From Pictodentalium vernedei (lineage: Eukaryota; Mollusca; Scaphopoda; Dentaliida; Dentaliidae), in contig CM062294.1 in NCBI GenBank assembly GCA_031216915.1, positions 388,917,217-388,981,216 on the forward strand: a stretch of DNA of 64,000 bases, written 5' to 3'. The translations under genes were made by a program, and so were the position numbers. Shown in pieces: positions 45,895-55,858 of the stretch (the stretch's first letter is position 1; each line of letters opens with the position of its first letter). The notes beneath the pieces were generated by a model, which saw nothing but the letters and a program-made list of their open reading frames with translations, was not told where the DNA came from and did no database searches.

Positions 45895-46790
45895 GAAAGA
45901 TAAAACAAAGTGAGCAGGGGTGCACGAGAAATACCCCCCTTTGCCGTTCAGCCATCTGAAGGTGATGTATTTCCTCCCCACTAAGATGTGTATCAAATTT
46001 GGTTGCAATCAATTTACCCAAACTCAAGTTAAAATTTGGACAATACAAGAAACACGTTTCCTAAATCAAAAAAGGACCATAACTCTGGTGAAAATAAACA
46101 GACCATGTCCATTTTCAAACTTAACCTGCATTACCTCCCAAGTAAGCCGTATACCAAATTTGGTTACGATCAATTCACCCAAACTCAAGTTAAAATTTGG
46201 ATGCCAAAGTGTTTTGGATGGACGGACGGACGGATGGACGGATGGGACATCTCGGATAGACGGACGTTCACTGATTATTACAGTCTCCCAAAATGTTTTG
46301 AGGTGGAGACCATGAAGTTATAGCTTCCTACACAAAAGAAAGCTAAAGTTATTGCATGGAAACCAAAAAATCTATTTATAGTAAGCGACCTTGACCTTTG
46401 ACCTATTGACCCCAAATGTAATCCCAACGACTGACATCTCAAATGCAACCACAATATGAAGTTATAGCTTCGTACATAAAAGAAAACTAAAGTTATTGCA
46501 CGGAAACCAAAAATTCTATTTATAGTAACAGGGACTTTAACCTTTGACCTGCATATCCATTAAGCAATCCCAATCATCATCCCATTACAAGCAGCCTTCC
46601 TGTGAAGTATGAGTACTGTATGGCCAATGGTACAAAAGTTATTGCCTGGAAACATGTGTGATGGATGCACAGACGAACGGATGGACAAACAGTTGGACAG
46701 ATGGATGGAAAGATGAACGAACAAAGTGATTACTATATACCCCCCCTTTATAAAAGGGGGGGGGTATAATAAGGGGTGGGGGAGGCTGAC
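45895..46790 (+). mobile_element. Tandem-repeat element(s) F7
   Basis: Units with CCAAATTTGGTTACGATCAA and ACCCAAACTCAAGTTAAAAT, then GATGGACGGACGGACGG; a second part has GAAGTTATAGCTTCGTACAT and GACCTTTGACC. It ends in GGACAAACAGTTGGACAG and the hairpin TATACCCCCCC-TTTATAAAA-GGGGGGGGGTATA (about 46735-46770). Two elements may be fused. Confidence 0.6.
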
Positions 46791-46932
46791 CAAGTGTTAC
46801 TACTAGTGAAAACTTACTGAAAAGCCTTGAGGTTGAAGAACATATATACATGTTTCTTCTGCCTGATTCATTGGGGAGGGGGACGACTTGACTTGGGGAG
46901 GGGCATGGTACAAACAAAGGACATGAGGCAAA

Positions 46933-47030
46933 CTGATTAGGTTAGCAAGTTATTTAATAAATCACTTGATTCAGTGTGATGATTCACATTGAATTGAGTG
47001 ATTCATTAAATAACTTGCTAGACTAATCAG
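46933..47030. repeat. 98-bp near-perfect inverted repeat
   Basis: CTGATTAGGTTAGCAAGTTA faces TAACTTGCTAGACTAATCAG; arms of about 47 bases with a minimal loop at TGTGATGATTCACA. No target duplication identified. Confidence 0.8.
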
Positions 47031-47330
47031 TTATCACTATTGAATTAACTTGTCAAGTTCATGAGTTGTCAGTGCTGAACCTGTTAAGTTGCTCCATGTT
47101 TACGGTTGAATGTTGGGAAATCGGGTCAGTTTGAGTCTTTGAGACCACTTTCATTGTTCTGTGCACATACTGAATACTGTACCAAAACCAAGATATTTAC
47201 TTGAAAATACCGATACCGAACCTGAAATTTAAATTCTGCACAGCACTAAAATGCATGCGTGGAAATCACTGCCATGTGGATTGCACAGCAGCTGAACTGT
47301 AAGAAGTACTGCACAACAATGATACACAAT
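47031..47330. other. No recognised gene
   Basis: AAAATACCGATACCGAACCT at about 47203 resembles the hAT-like motif at 41900. Confidence 0.35.
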
Positions 47331-47445
47331 CCTTAAACCAACACTAACCCTGCTTGTGCAGTTTTATTAAGCTGGAGAGGCCGACAAGATACTTGCCGTT
47401 GCTTGGTGGTGCTGTCCGGGTACTCTGCCATCCTACACATGCAAA
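47331..47445 (+). mobile_element. SINE family A fragment
   Basis: AACACTAACCCTGCTTGTGC, CTTGGTGGTGCTGTCCGGGT and ATCCTACACATG match the 3' part of the body, truncated at both ends. Confidence 0.6.
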
Positions 47446-47660
47446 TTTATTTATTTATTTATTTACTGGTGTTTAAGATCACATATTTCTGCACAATGGC
47501 TAATCATAACCACAACATGGAGACAAAATCAAGTTGAGTCAATCGTTTACACCTCTGTTGCCCATTTCAGGGGACTTCCACCCCAGGCATTGGTTACTGG
47601 GTCCTATTTTACGAGTCAAACAGAGTTTTATTTCCTGGGGTTCTCACAGGGGCTCCACCT
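47446..47660 (-). mobile_element. SINE family B copy
   Basis: TTTATTTACTGGTGTTTAAG tail; ATTTCTGCACAATGGCTAAT, GGGGACTTCCACCCCAGGCA and CTGGGTCCTATTTTACGAGT body. It abuts the family A fragment tail to tail. Confidence 0.65.
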
Positions 47661-48594
47661 GCAAAAGTATCTTGACATTATATATAACCTAGGAGGTTGA
47701 AAATTTCATGAAACCCAAATATATTTTGAGGTTATTTCTTGGTTAGTTTCATATTAGCCTGAGACCGAAGATGTTGTGAAGATACTGAGGACTGCTATCT
47801 CGGCCGATATCAAACTGACAAAGTAATCACCTCTTTCTTGAACCAAAACGAATAATTACAAATATTCTCAGAGCTGTTACAGTTTTCTGACAGTGTCATT
47901 ATTTCTCATTCTTTCAAGTTTTCCCTACTCCAAGTTTAGCTATCCGAATGTCTAGGGGACATGACAATAAGATAGCTGAACTATCTCTTCTTCCTCTTCG
48001 ACGAATCTCTAATTATGACTCTGAATCTTAGTTTTCCTTTTTGAATTATCTGTACAATTCTCTTCTTTCTTTTCTTCAGTCACTTGATCCTTAATTATTG
48101 TTATCAATAATTCCTCATCATACAAAAACTTGGGTTCAAACCACTCCATTATGCCTGGTAACACCAATTTTACAGACCATGTGAATGATTTGTAAACAAA
48201 TTGCTTGTGCCTAGTAATACATCAAGTGAGACAACTCTAGTTTGGTTAATACTTGTCGAGACTGGCATTATATCAGTCAAGTTTGAAGTCAATCAGTCAA
48301 GCTCAATAATGGGCAGTTCTGGGAAAGACAATCATTTCTAATAATAATAATAAAGAGTTTAAATTATCAGCACACTTCCTCATCATTGGACAGTGAATAC
48401 CTGTTCCACGCCACAATGTTTATCAAGGTGTACATTTGCCACAGGAACACGGGGAAGTGGAGTACTGCTTCTTTACTGTGGAACAAGCTGCTTTAATGGT
48501 ATTCAGGGGCCAAAATGTAAACTGAGGGGCTTAATTTGAACTGGTTTCTGACACACACACACCCTACCCCCCCCCCCCCCCCCCCCCTTCCCAC
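47661..48594. other. No recognised gene; C tract
   Basis: A C run at about 48569-48587 borders the next F4 element. Nothing else recognised. Confidence 0.45.
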
Positions 48595-49117
48595 CTCATC
48601 CCCTTCAGATGTTGTATACCAAATATCAACAGATTCTGCTGATCACTAGTTCTGGGGAATATTTTCTTAATTATTGCAAATATGCTAATATGCTGACTCA
48701 GAATTTTTTTTGCTTCCCTCTACAATACACTATGACAGAACCGATGGCAATTTTGTTTTACCTTTCATTCCATCAGCTGATTCCATTCTACTGGTCCTAA
48801 AGATGCTTCATACCAAATAACAGATCTCTGTTCTGTGCAGTTTAGGAAATATGGGCAGTTGAAAATATTTCTATTTTTAGCTCATGGGGTTCCCAAGGGG
48901 ATACAGGAATTTTCTTTTTACAAGTTGATTTGAACAAAAACATAATGCTATGTCAGAACAATCACCTCAAATTTAACTGAAATTGGTCCAGCAATTTTGG
49001 AGGAGAAGTCACAAACACCATCTTTAAGCAGGACAACAGATGACCGACACACGATGAGGGACAATATACGAAAAGTGATTACTAAAGCTCACCCTGACTT
49101 TCAGTCAGGTGAGCTAA
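48595..49117 (+). mobile_element. F4 element, 3' part
   Basis: GATGTTGTATACCAAATATC unit remnant, then the non-repetitive F4 3' region (ATTCTACTGGTCCTAAAGAT, TCATGGGGTTCCCAAGGGG). It ends with the clean hairpin AGCTCACCCTGAC-TTTCA-GTCAGGTGAGCT followed by AA at 49117. Confidence 0.75.
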
Positions 49118-49929
49118 AAAACCTGTATGTAACCTGAACCAAACCATTCATTTTTTTCTGCCTAACGGCTGTTACCAAAATGGACAACCACACTCAAAAT
49201 AGAGGAAACATTGACTGGAAGACACTGTTGGTTTTGGAAGCAAACTGCAACTTGTGGATTCTGAACTGCAGAATATTATAAATATTACATACTGAACTGA
49301 TCCAAATGTAAATGTTCAGTACTGGTATTAATCTGTCAATAATATAGGTGCCAGAACAGATTTAGACCATTCATCAGAATATCTGATAATGTTTTCCAGT
49401 ACTTTGAAAGTGCACACAAACCGGGCCAGCTTTTCTTGAAAATGCAGGCGTGTCAAATTTATATCATTACTAGATTGGCCCAGGTTGAGCTGCTAGCTCC
49501 CCAAAACTTTCAGGTCATATTTTGATGCCTAGTCCACTGCTCTTTGCAATTTGTACACAGTGAGAAGTGAAGCAAAATCGTGAACACTGAAAATTACCAC
49601 GACTCATATTCTAGCAGTTGTTGCTTGTCAAGGGTCCTCTGCCTGTTCAGACAGGCGACAGTTTACTAGAAACAGTGAATAAGCATACAGAATATTTTCA
49701 GCACACTACTGTTCAAATCAATAGTGTTAGCATCACTAAAGTTCACCGTGACATTCAGCTTGCTGAGTTCGTCCCAAACAGGGATTACATGATATGGTTT
49801 TGTTGGAAACTTTTGAATTTTTTTTAAGTTTTTGATATTGAGTGCATTGGGTAAATGGTTACCAGCCACGGTCGTATCGTGCTGGCATCCAAGGGTAGAG
49901 AGACACTCTCATGTAGTTGTATGGTGTCT
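49118..49929. other. No recognised gene; T4-like fragment at the end
   Basis: GGATTACATGATATGGTTTT and GCATTGGGTAAATGGTTA (about 49783-49860) match the right arm of family T4. Otherwise unassigned. Confidence 0.4.
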
Positions 49930-50290
49930 TTCATATTTATTTATTGGTGTTTAAGGTCACAAATTTTTACACAATGGCTAATCATGACCGCGACAATTTT
50001 TCGGGTGGAGGAAGCCAGAGTTCCTGGAGAGAATCACTGAGCAATGGCAAGCAACTGTCAGCTCCCCAACATACTAACTCTACACAAGCAGGGTTAGCAT
50101 TGGTTGAAGACAGGTGCACCATCGACGTGCAGTATGCCTTAGTACACAGCGCCACCATGCCCCCACATGGGCAATGGGGGTGAAGTGTCTTGCTCAAGGA
50201 TACAACGTGGTTGCCACAGGTGGGATTCAAACAGAAGACCTCTCAGCTTGCAGCCTGCACCTCTACCTACTGAGCCACTGCACCCCCGTG
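49930..50290 (-). mobile_element. SINE family A, tRNA-like head, tail type 2
   Basis: On the minus strand the head reads GTGCAGTGGCTCAGTAGGTA (A-box-like TGGCTCAGTAGG) and later GTTTGAATCCCACC (B-box-like). The family A body and tail 2 (GGTCATGATTAGCCATTGTG-like, CACCAATAAATA) follow. This completes the four head/tail combinations. Confidence 0.85.
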
Positions 50291-50640
50291 TCTTTCATAA
50301 AGCAGAAAAAGAATGACTTGGAAAATGTCACAAAATATTTTAACTCAGCACTATGAAGACTCAAAAAGAATAGCTTACTTTTTAAAGGTCAAATCTTTTC
50401 ATCATTTATAAATTGTGTTCTATCTGAATATCTTAAAAAAAAAAAATTCAAACTACTTTTAGAGTCTGAGCAGGAAACACACCAGAAAACAAAAGGTCTA
50501 TGGTCTCAGGTTATCAAAACCCTTAAACTTGAGGAACAACTTCAAATACTATGACCTTAAAAAGTAGGTCAAGGTAATGCATACCTGATGTATGCCACAT
50601 GAAATACTTGAAACAACTGAAACAAAGTATAAAATAATGA
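50291..50640. other. No recognised feature
   Basis: AT-rich, no signature. Confidence 0.45.
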
Positions 50641-50775
50641 CCCTTTAGGGTAACCACTAGAATATTTTTCTCACATTTTGTCCCTTGAGGGGAACAAGGC
50701 ACTATCTGCAATGCTTTAGTGTGTCTGCTTTAACATTGCAGATGGTGCCATGTCCCACTCAAGGGATAATCTGTT
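50641..50775. repeat. Imperfect palindrome
   Basis: GTCCCTTGAGGGGAACAAGG then CACTATCTGCAATGC faces CATTGCAGATGGTGCCATGT then CCCACTCAAGGGA. Probably a small fold-back MITE; no flanking duplication was established. Confidence 0.6.
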
Positions 50776-50793
50776 CTCTCTCTGTTGGTGCCA

Positions 50794-51008
50794 TTAACCC
50801 TCTACACTCTGATGTAAAAATGGCAAAGTTTTCAGCAGCAAATATTTCCCAATAATGCAGTTTGATATTTAACCAAATATACCTTGTTTGACAGAAGAGA
50901 ACAGTGAGCTCTGTCAAACAAGATATAAATGGTTAATTTTGTAGTTAAACAGGAGGAAACAGTGTAACTGAAGAAAATTCTGTTGCACTACGAGAGTGCT
51001 GAGGTTAA
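50794..51008. mobile_element. TTAA-flanked palindromic MITE, family T3
   Basis: TTAACCCTCTACACTCTGAT and CGAGAGTGCTGAGGTTAA ends, TTAA both sides, with the inner palindrome TATACCTTGTTTGACAGA / CTGTCAAACAAGATATA. Confidence 0.65.
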
Positions 51009-51164
51009 AGTTGCTCCTAGAAAGACTCTCGAGTAATGCCTAACTGCAAATGTTTTCAATTACTTTCGAGGGCCTTTGGGATTTCAGGCTCATTTTCAAG
51101 TACCTTAAAGGCCTTGAAAATAAATTTTTAAATTCAAGGACTTTCAAGGACCTGTGGCCATCCT

Positions 51165-51325
51165 GTGGTAGAGTGCTGAATTACTTTTCGTCATCAACAT
51201 TTCGTCCCCTGAGTTCCAATGTGTTCTATGTGCCTACTGGCACATAGAACACATTAGAACTCGGGGATGCTTTCTTCACGTCTTTTACTTTTTAGAATTT
51301 ATGGGAGTGTGCCTACAGGCATATA
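51165..51325. mobile_element. T1-like MITE fragment abutting the Tc1 element
   Basis: GGTAGAGTGCTGAATTACTT and AATTTATGGGAGTGTGCC match T1. An internal palindrome (GAGTTCCAATGTGTTCTATG / CACATAGAACACATTAGAAC) is specific to this copy. The right half is absent beyond the Tc1 insertion. Confidence 0.55.
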
Positions 51326-51651
51326 TACTACTCAAAGTTTGCTAAGCACCAAATATTTGACACATCATTGTGAAATTTGCTTGTGACATATTTGCGATAT
51401 TTTTGGTGGATATGATTGAGGAATGTATTGAGATGGTCCCCAGTGTTTACATTAGCTCTCTTGACAGGCAAACTTTTCATGACAGTCATGGAAAGCATGT
51501 ACCCCTTGATTTTCATGATGTTTTCATGATAGGAGCTATCGATTTTCTTCCATTTCCGTCAAAGTGATGGTGTACTGTCTATATGTACATGACATGCGTA
51601 GGGTATTCAATCTTCATTTCAACACAAACCCTTGTGATTTAATGATTGAAT

Positions 51652-52656
51652 ATGGCAAATGCAAATGTAAGAAGACATTTGTCTGAAGCAGAAATGTGGC
51701 GGGCTGTAGGGATGGTGGAGCAAGAGGCTACCCATCGTCAGGTTGGTGAAGCACTTGGTGTGCACCATGCGGTGATCATCAGAGCCTGGGCAGTATGGCA
51801 CACCAGTAAGATGGCATGGTGGTGGCAGAGACATGGCAACATCTGCAGCATTCAGGCCCATAGGAACCGCTTTGCCACAGCAACCCAGCTTCGCAGTAAC
51901 CTTCAGAATGCATCTGGGATAAATGTCTCGACGCAGACTATCCGGGAAAGGTTGCACGAAGTTGGTCTCCGATCGAGAAAACCATGTATTCGCATTCCAC
52001 TGTCCCAGAACCACCTCCATGCACGATATGAATGGGCCATGGACCACATTGGATAGACAAGAGAAGATTGGAGACCTGTCCTTTTTACAGATGAGTCAAG
52101 GTACTGCCTAGACCACACAGATAGGCATTATAGGGTATGGAGAAGTCCAGGAGAGCGATTCCATGCAGCCAATATTGCTGAGCATGACCACTATGGTCGA
52201 GGGTCAACCATGGTCTGGGGCAGCATCACCTGGGATGGACATACAGAGCTCTGTGTCCTTGAATCTGGTACATTGACTGCACAACGGTATATTGATGAGA
52301 TCCTGGATGTCCATGTCAGATTGTATGCAGGTGCAGTGGGTGATAGATTCATTCTGATGGACGATAATGCCCGTCCTCATGTTGCCCATGCTGTCGGGGA
52401 GTACCGACAGAGGGAGGGGATTGAGCGTATGGACTGGCCAGCAAGATCCCCTGACCTCAATCCAATCGGACATGTTTGGAATGAGTTGCAGCTTGCAATT
52501 TCAGCCCATCCAGTCCAGCCAAGAAGTGTCCAGGAGCTTGGTGCCATGCTGGTCCAAGAATGGAACAACATCCCCCAAAGGATCACCAGTAACCTGATTG
52601 GGAGCATGAGAAGGTGTTGTCAAGCTGTAATTAACAGTAATGGGTATCATACTTGA
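51652..52656 (+). pseudogene. Tc1-like transposase, nonsense codon and lost catalytic Glu
   Basis: About 335 codons from ATG 51652 (MANANVRRHLSEAEMWRAVG), the normal Tc1 length. The N-terminal helix-turn-helix region (EATHRQVGEALGVHHAVI) is followed by a second DNA-binding segment (RERLHEVGLRSRKP). The catalytic DDE domain has the first Asp in VLFTDESRY and the second in LMDDNARPH. The third acidic residue, expected in NPIEHVW 34 residues on, is Gly (NPIGHVW). A TAG at 52054-52056 also interrupts the frame, which otherwise continues without a shift. Both defects make it inactive. The frame ends 100 bases before the F1 insertion. Confidence 0.93.
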
Positions 52657-52760
52657 TACTGAAGCCATACCAGTTCACTCCGTCAACTTTTTGGCATATT
52701 GAAAAATTTCCTCTCTTACCAAAAATATCCATTTTCCATGGTTATCGTATTTAAAAGCTA

Positions 52761-55069
52761 AATGAAAGTGTCAATGACACTGTAGCTCAACTTGACAAAC
52801 TTGAACTTGGTAAGTTACAAGTGAAATGGCAAAACTGAAGATCATTGGTACCAATGTTATTTGGTGAAATTTCAACATAACAGCATTGTGTGTGCACAAC
52901 ATCAAGAGTAATCCTTGAATTTATAAATGTAATCTGTAAGACTGGCTAAAGGAAGAATGTTGATACACAAATGCAGCAAGTTCAGAGGTTATTGTAAATG
53001 GCAACTTTTTTCACAGGAATGAATGCTAATCAATAGCTCTTATCTAAAGGTCTCGCCCAATGAGCACACCAAGTTCAAAAAAAAAATCCTGATAAATGTT
53101 GCCTGTAAGCCATGTCAAAGAGGAATGTCGATGCACAAATGCAATAAATTCAAAGACTGTTGCTAACAGCAACAGTTTTTGATGGAAATGAAAAGAAAAT
53201 CGATAGCTCCTATCTTTGTCATTCTGCATAAGCATACAAAGTTTCAAAACAACCTGATAATGAATGCACCCTCTGAGGCATGCCAAAGGAAGATGTTAAT
53301 GCACAAATGCACTAAGTTTGAATGTCATTGCTTGTGGCAATGTTTTTTTCTCTTTTTTATGGAAATTCATAAATATACCCTGCAGAGAGTGCAAAAGGGA
53401 TAAGTTGCTACAGAAATGCAGTAAGTTCAAAGGCTGGTGAAAACAACAATAATTTTTTAAAGGAAATGAAAATAAATGCGACCTGTGAGGTGTGCCAAAG
53501 GAAATTGTGGATGTACGTACATACGTACATATGTAAATATGTACGTACGCCGACGGACGAGAAGTGATGGCAATAGCTCAGCCTGACTTTGTCAAGTTGA
53601 GCTAATAAATGTGCCCTGCAGGGTGTGCCAAAGGGAAATATTGAGGTCTGACTAAACTAAGTTCTAAGAACGTTGGCAGCGGCAACATTTTTCGATGGAA
53701 ATTGAAGAAAATCGATAGCTCCCATCTAGAGGTCTCCCCAAACAAACATACCAGGTTTCAAAGCAATCCGATCATAAATGTGCCCTGTAGGGTGTGCCAA
53801 AAGGAAATATTGAGGTCTGACTAAACTAAGTTCTAAGAACATTGGCCGTGGCAACTTTTTTTGACGGAAATGGAAGAAAATCAATAGCTCCTATCTAGAG
53901 GTCACCCCAAACAAGCATGCCAGGTTTCAAAGCAATCTGATCATAAATGTGCCTTGTAGGGTGTGCCAAAGGGAAATATTGAGGTTTTCTGACTAAACTA
54001 TGTTCTAAGAACATTGGCCGTGGCAACATTTTTTGACGGAAATGGAAAAAAAATCGACAGCTCCCATCTAGAGGTCACCCCAAACAAGCATACCAGGTTT
54101 CAAAGCAATCCAATCATAAATGTGTCCTGTAGGGTGTGCCATAGGGAAATATTGTGGTCTGACTAAACTAAGTTCTAAGAACGTTGGCTGTGGCAACATT
54201 TTTTGATGGAAATTGAAGAAAATCAATAGCTTCCATCTAGAGGTCACCCTAAACAGACATACCAGGTTTCAAAGCAATCCAATCATGAATGTGCCCTGAA
54301 GGGTGTGCCAAAGGGAAATATTGTGGTCTGACTAAACTAAGTTCTAAGAACGTTGGCCGCGGCAACATTTTTTGACAAAAATTGAAGAAAATCGATAGCT
54401 CCCATCTAGAGGTCACCCCAAACAAGCATACCTGGTTTCAAAGCAATCCGATCATAAATGTGCCCTGTAGGGTGTGCCAAAGGGAAATATTGAGGTCTTC
54501 TGACTAAAGTGAGTTCTAAGAACGTTAGCTGCGGCAACATTTTGTGACGGAAATGGAAAAAAATCAATAGCTCCAATGTAGAGGTCACCCCAAACAAGCA
54601 TACCAGGTTTCAAAGCAATCCAATCATAAATGTGCCCTGTACGGTGTGCCAAAGGGAAATATTGTGGTCTGACTAAACTAAGTTCTAAGAACGTTGGCCA
54701 CGGCAACATTTTTTGACGGAAATTGAAGAAAAACGATAGCTCCCATCTAAAGGTCTTCCCAAACAAGCATACCAGGTTTCAAAGCAATCCAATCATAAAT
54801 GTGCCCTGTAGGGTGTGCCAAAGGAAAATATTGTGGTCTGACTAAACTAAGTTCTAAGAACGTTGGCCGTGGCAACATGTTTTGATGGAAATTGAAAAAA
54901 ATCGATAGTTCCCATCTAGAGGTCACCCCAAACAAGCATACCAAGTTTCAAAGTGATCTGATCATAAATGCGACCTGTGAGGTGTGCCATAGGAAATTGT
55001 GGACGTACGAACACCGACGGACGAGAAGTGATGGTAATAGCTCAGCTTGACTTTGTCAAGTTGAGCTAA
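52761..55069 (+). mobile_element. Dimeric F1 tandem-repeat element nested in Tc1
   Basis: The left end is almost identical to the 12535 copy (GAAAGTGTCAATGACACTG, TAGCTCAACTTGAC). A first segment with diverged units ends in a complete 3' terminus at 53605 (GTACGTACGCCGACGGACGA, hairpin, GAGCTAA). A second array of about eight 169-172-bp units then begins directly with AATAAATGTGCCCTGCAGGG, without a new 5' end, and closes with its own hairpin at 55069. Unit landmarks (GTTGG-CAACATTTT) lie at 53672, 53841, 54013, 54183, 54352, 54524, 54693 and 54862. Confidence 0.85.
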
Positions 55070-55226
55070 AAATAATATCAAACACAAATAAAATCTTAAT
55101 TTCTGTACTTAAATAATTAAAGATATAATTAAATAAAAAGTATTTACACTTTTCATAACAATATTTCAACTAAAACGTAAAACAGGTAGTTGGATGTACT
55201 TGGTGCTTAGCAAACTTTGAGTAGTA

Positions 55227-55858
55227 TATTACAACTAGGCAAATCCACATAGGTCAAACAAGAACTGGACTTTCGTCCGGTGCATACCCCCACGTGGTGT
55301 ACTGCCTTGTGTGGGCATACCTATGACCAACAAATATTATTTATGAATATTCTTGTACGGACTGGCGGATGGATGCACAGATGGACGGACGCAATCCAGT
55401 ATACCCCCCCCCCCCCCCACCCCTTCCATTTTCTTCAAAAGTATTCAACAATTTCTAAGTCAAAAGGTATGGTAAATTGTTTGGTGTTTGGAAGTTTTAT
55501 GCAATGAGGCAGAAGCCTTTGTCATAGGCAAAGTGCATGTCATATTTCACTGAAATCCGATAACCCATACCTGAGATACAGGTTGAACAGACAAATAATG
55601 TGTATTTCCTACAATTTCTAAGTCAAAAAAGAGGGATAACTCTAAAAAGGAGAATGTGAGAAATATCGTCGAATCCTTTTTTAAAGCCTATACCATAAGC
55701 AGTGTTCATGGCAAATTTCATTGCAATAGAATATTCGATACCCGAGATACAGGCTGAACAGACAAAATTTGGCTCGGACAGACACAATTTCTAAGTGAAC
55801 AAGTAATAAAAAAAAAAAAATAACTAGTGTGGGCATACCTATGACCAACAAATATTAT
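55227..55858 (+). repeat. Tandem-repeat element remnant with a flanking 31-bp direct repeat
   Basis: GTGTGGGCATACCTATGACC then AACAAATATTAT occurs at about 55311-55342 and 55827-55857. Between them lie GGCGGATGGATGCACAGATG, a C run (about 55386-55400) and two units with CAATTTCTAAGTCAAAA, CATGTCATATTTCACTGAAA / CATGGCAAATTTCATTGCAA and GATACAGGTTGAACAGACAA. Confidence 0.55.

Larger units (their letters stand above)
51328..55224 (+). mobile_element. Tc1/mariner element with nested F1
   Basis: Perfect 25-bp terminal inverted repeats at 51328-51352 and 55200-55224 (CTACTCAAAGTTTGCTAAGC then ACCAA) are flanked by TA (51326-51327 and 55225-55226). Without the 2.3-kb F1 insertion at about 52761-55069 the element would be close to 1.6 kb, the usual Tc1 size, with the transposase centred in it. 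Confidence 0.93.
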
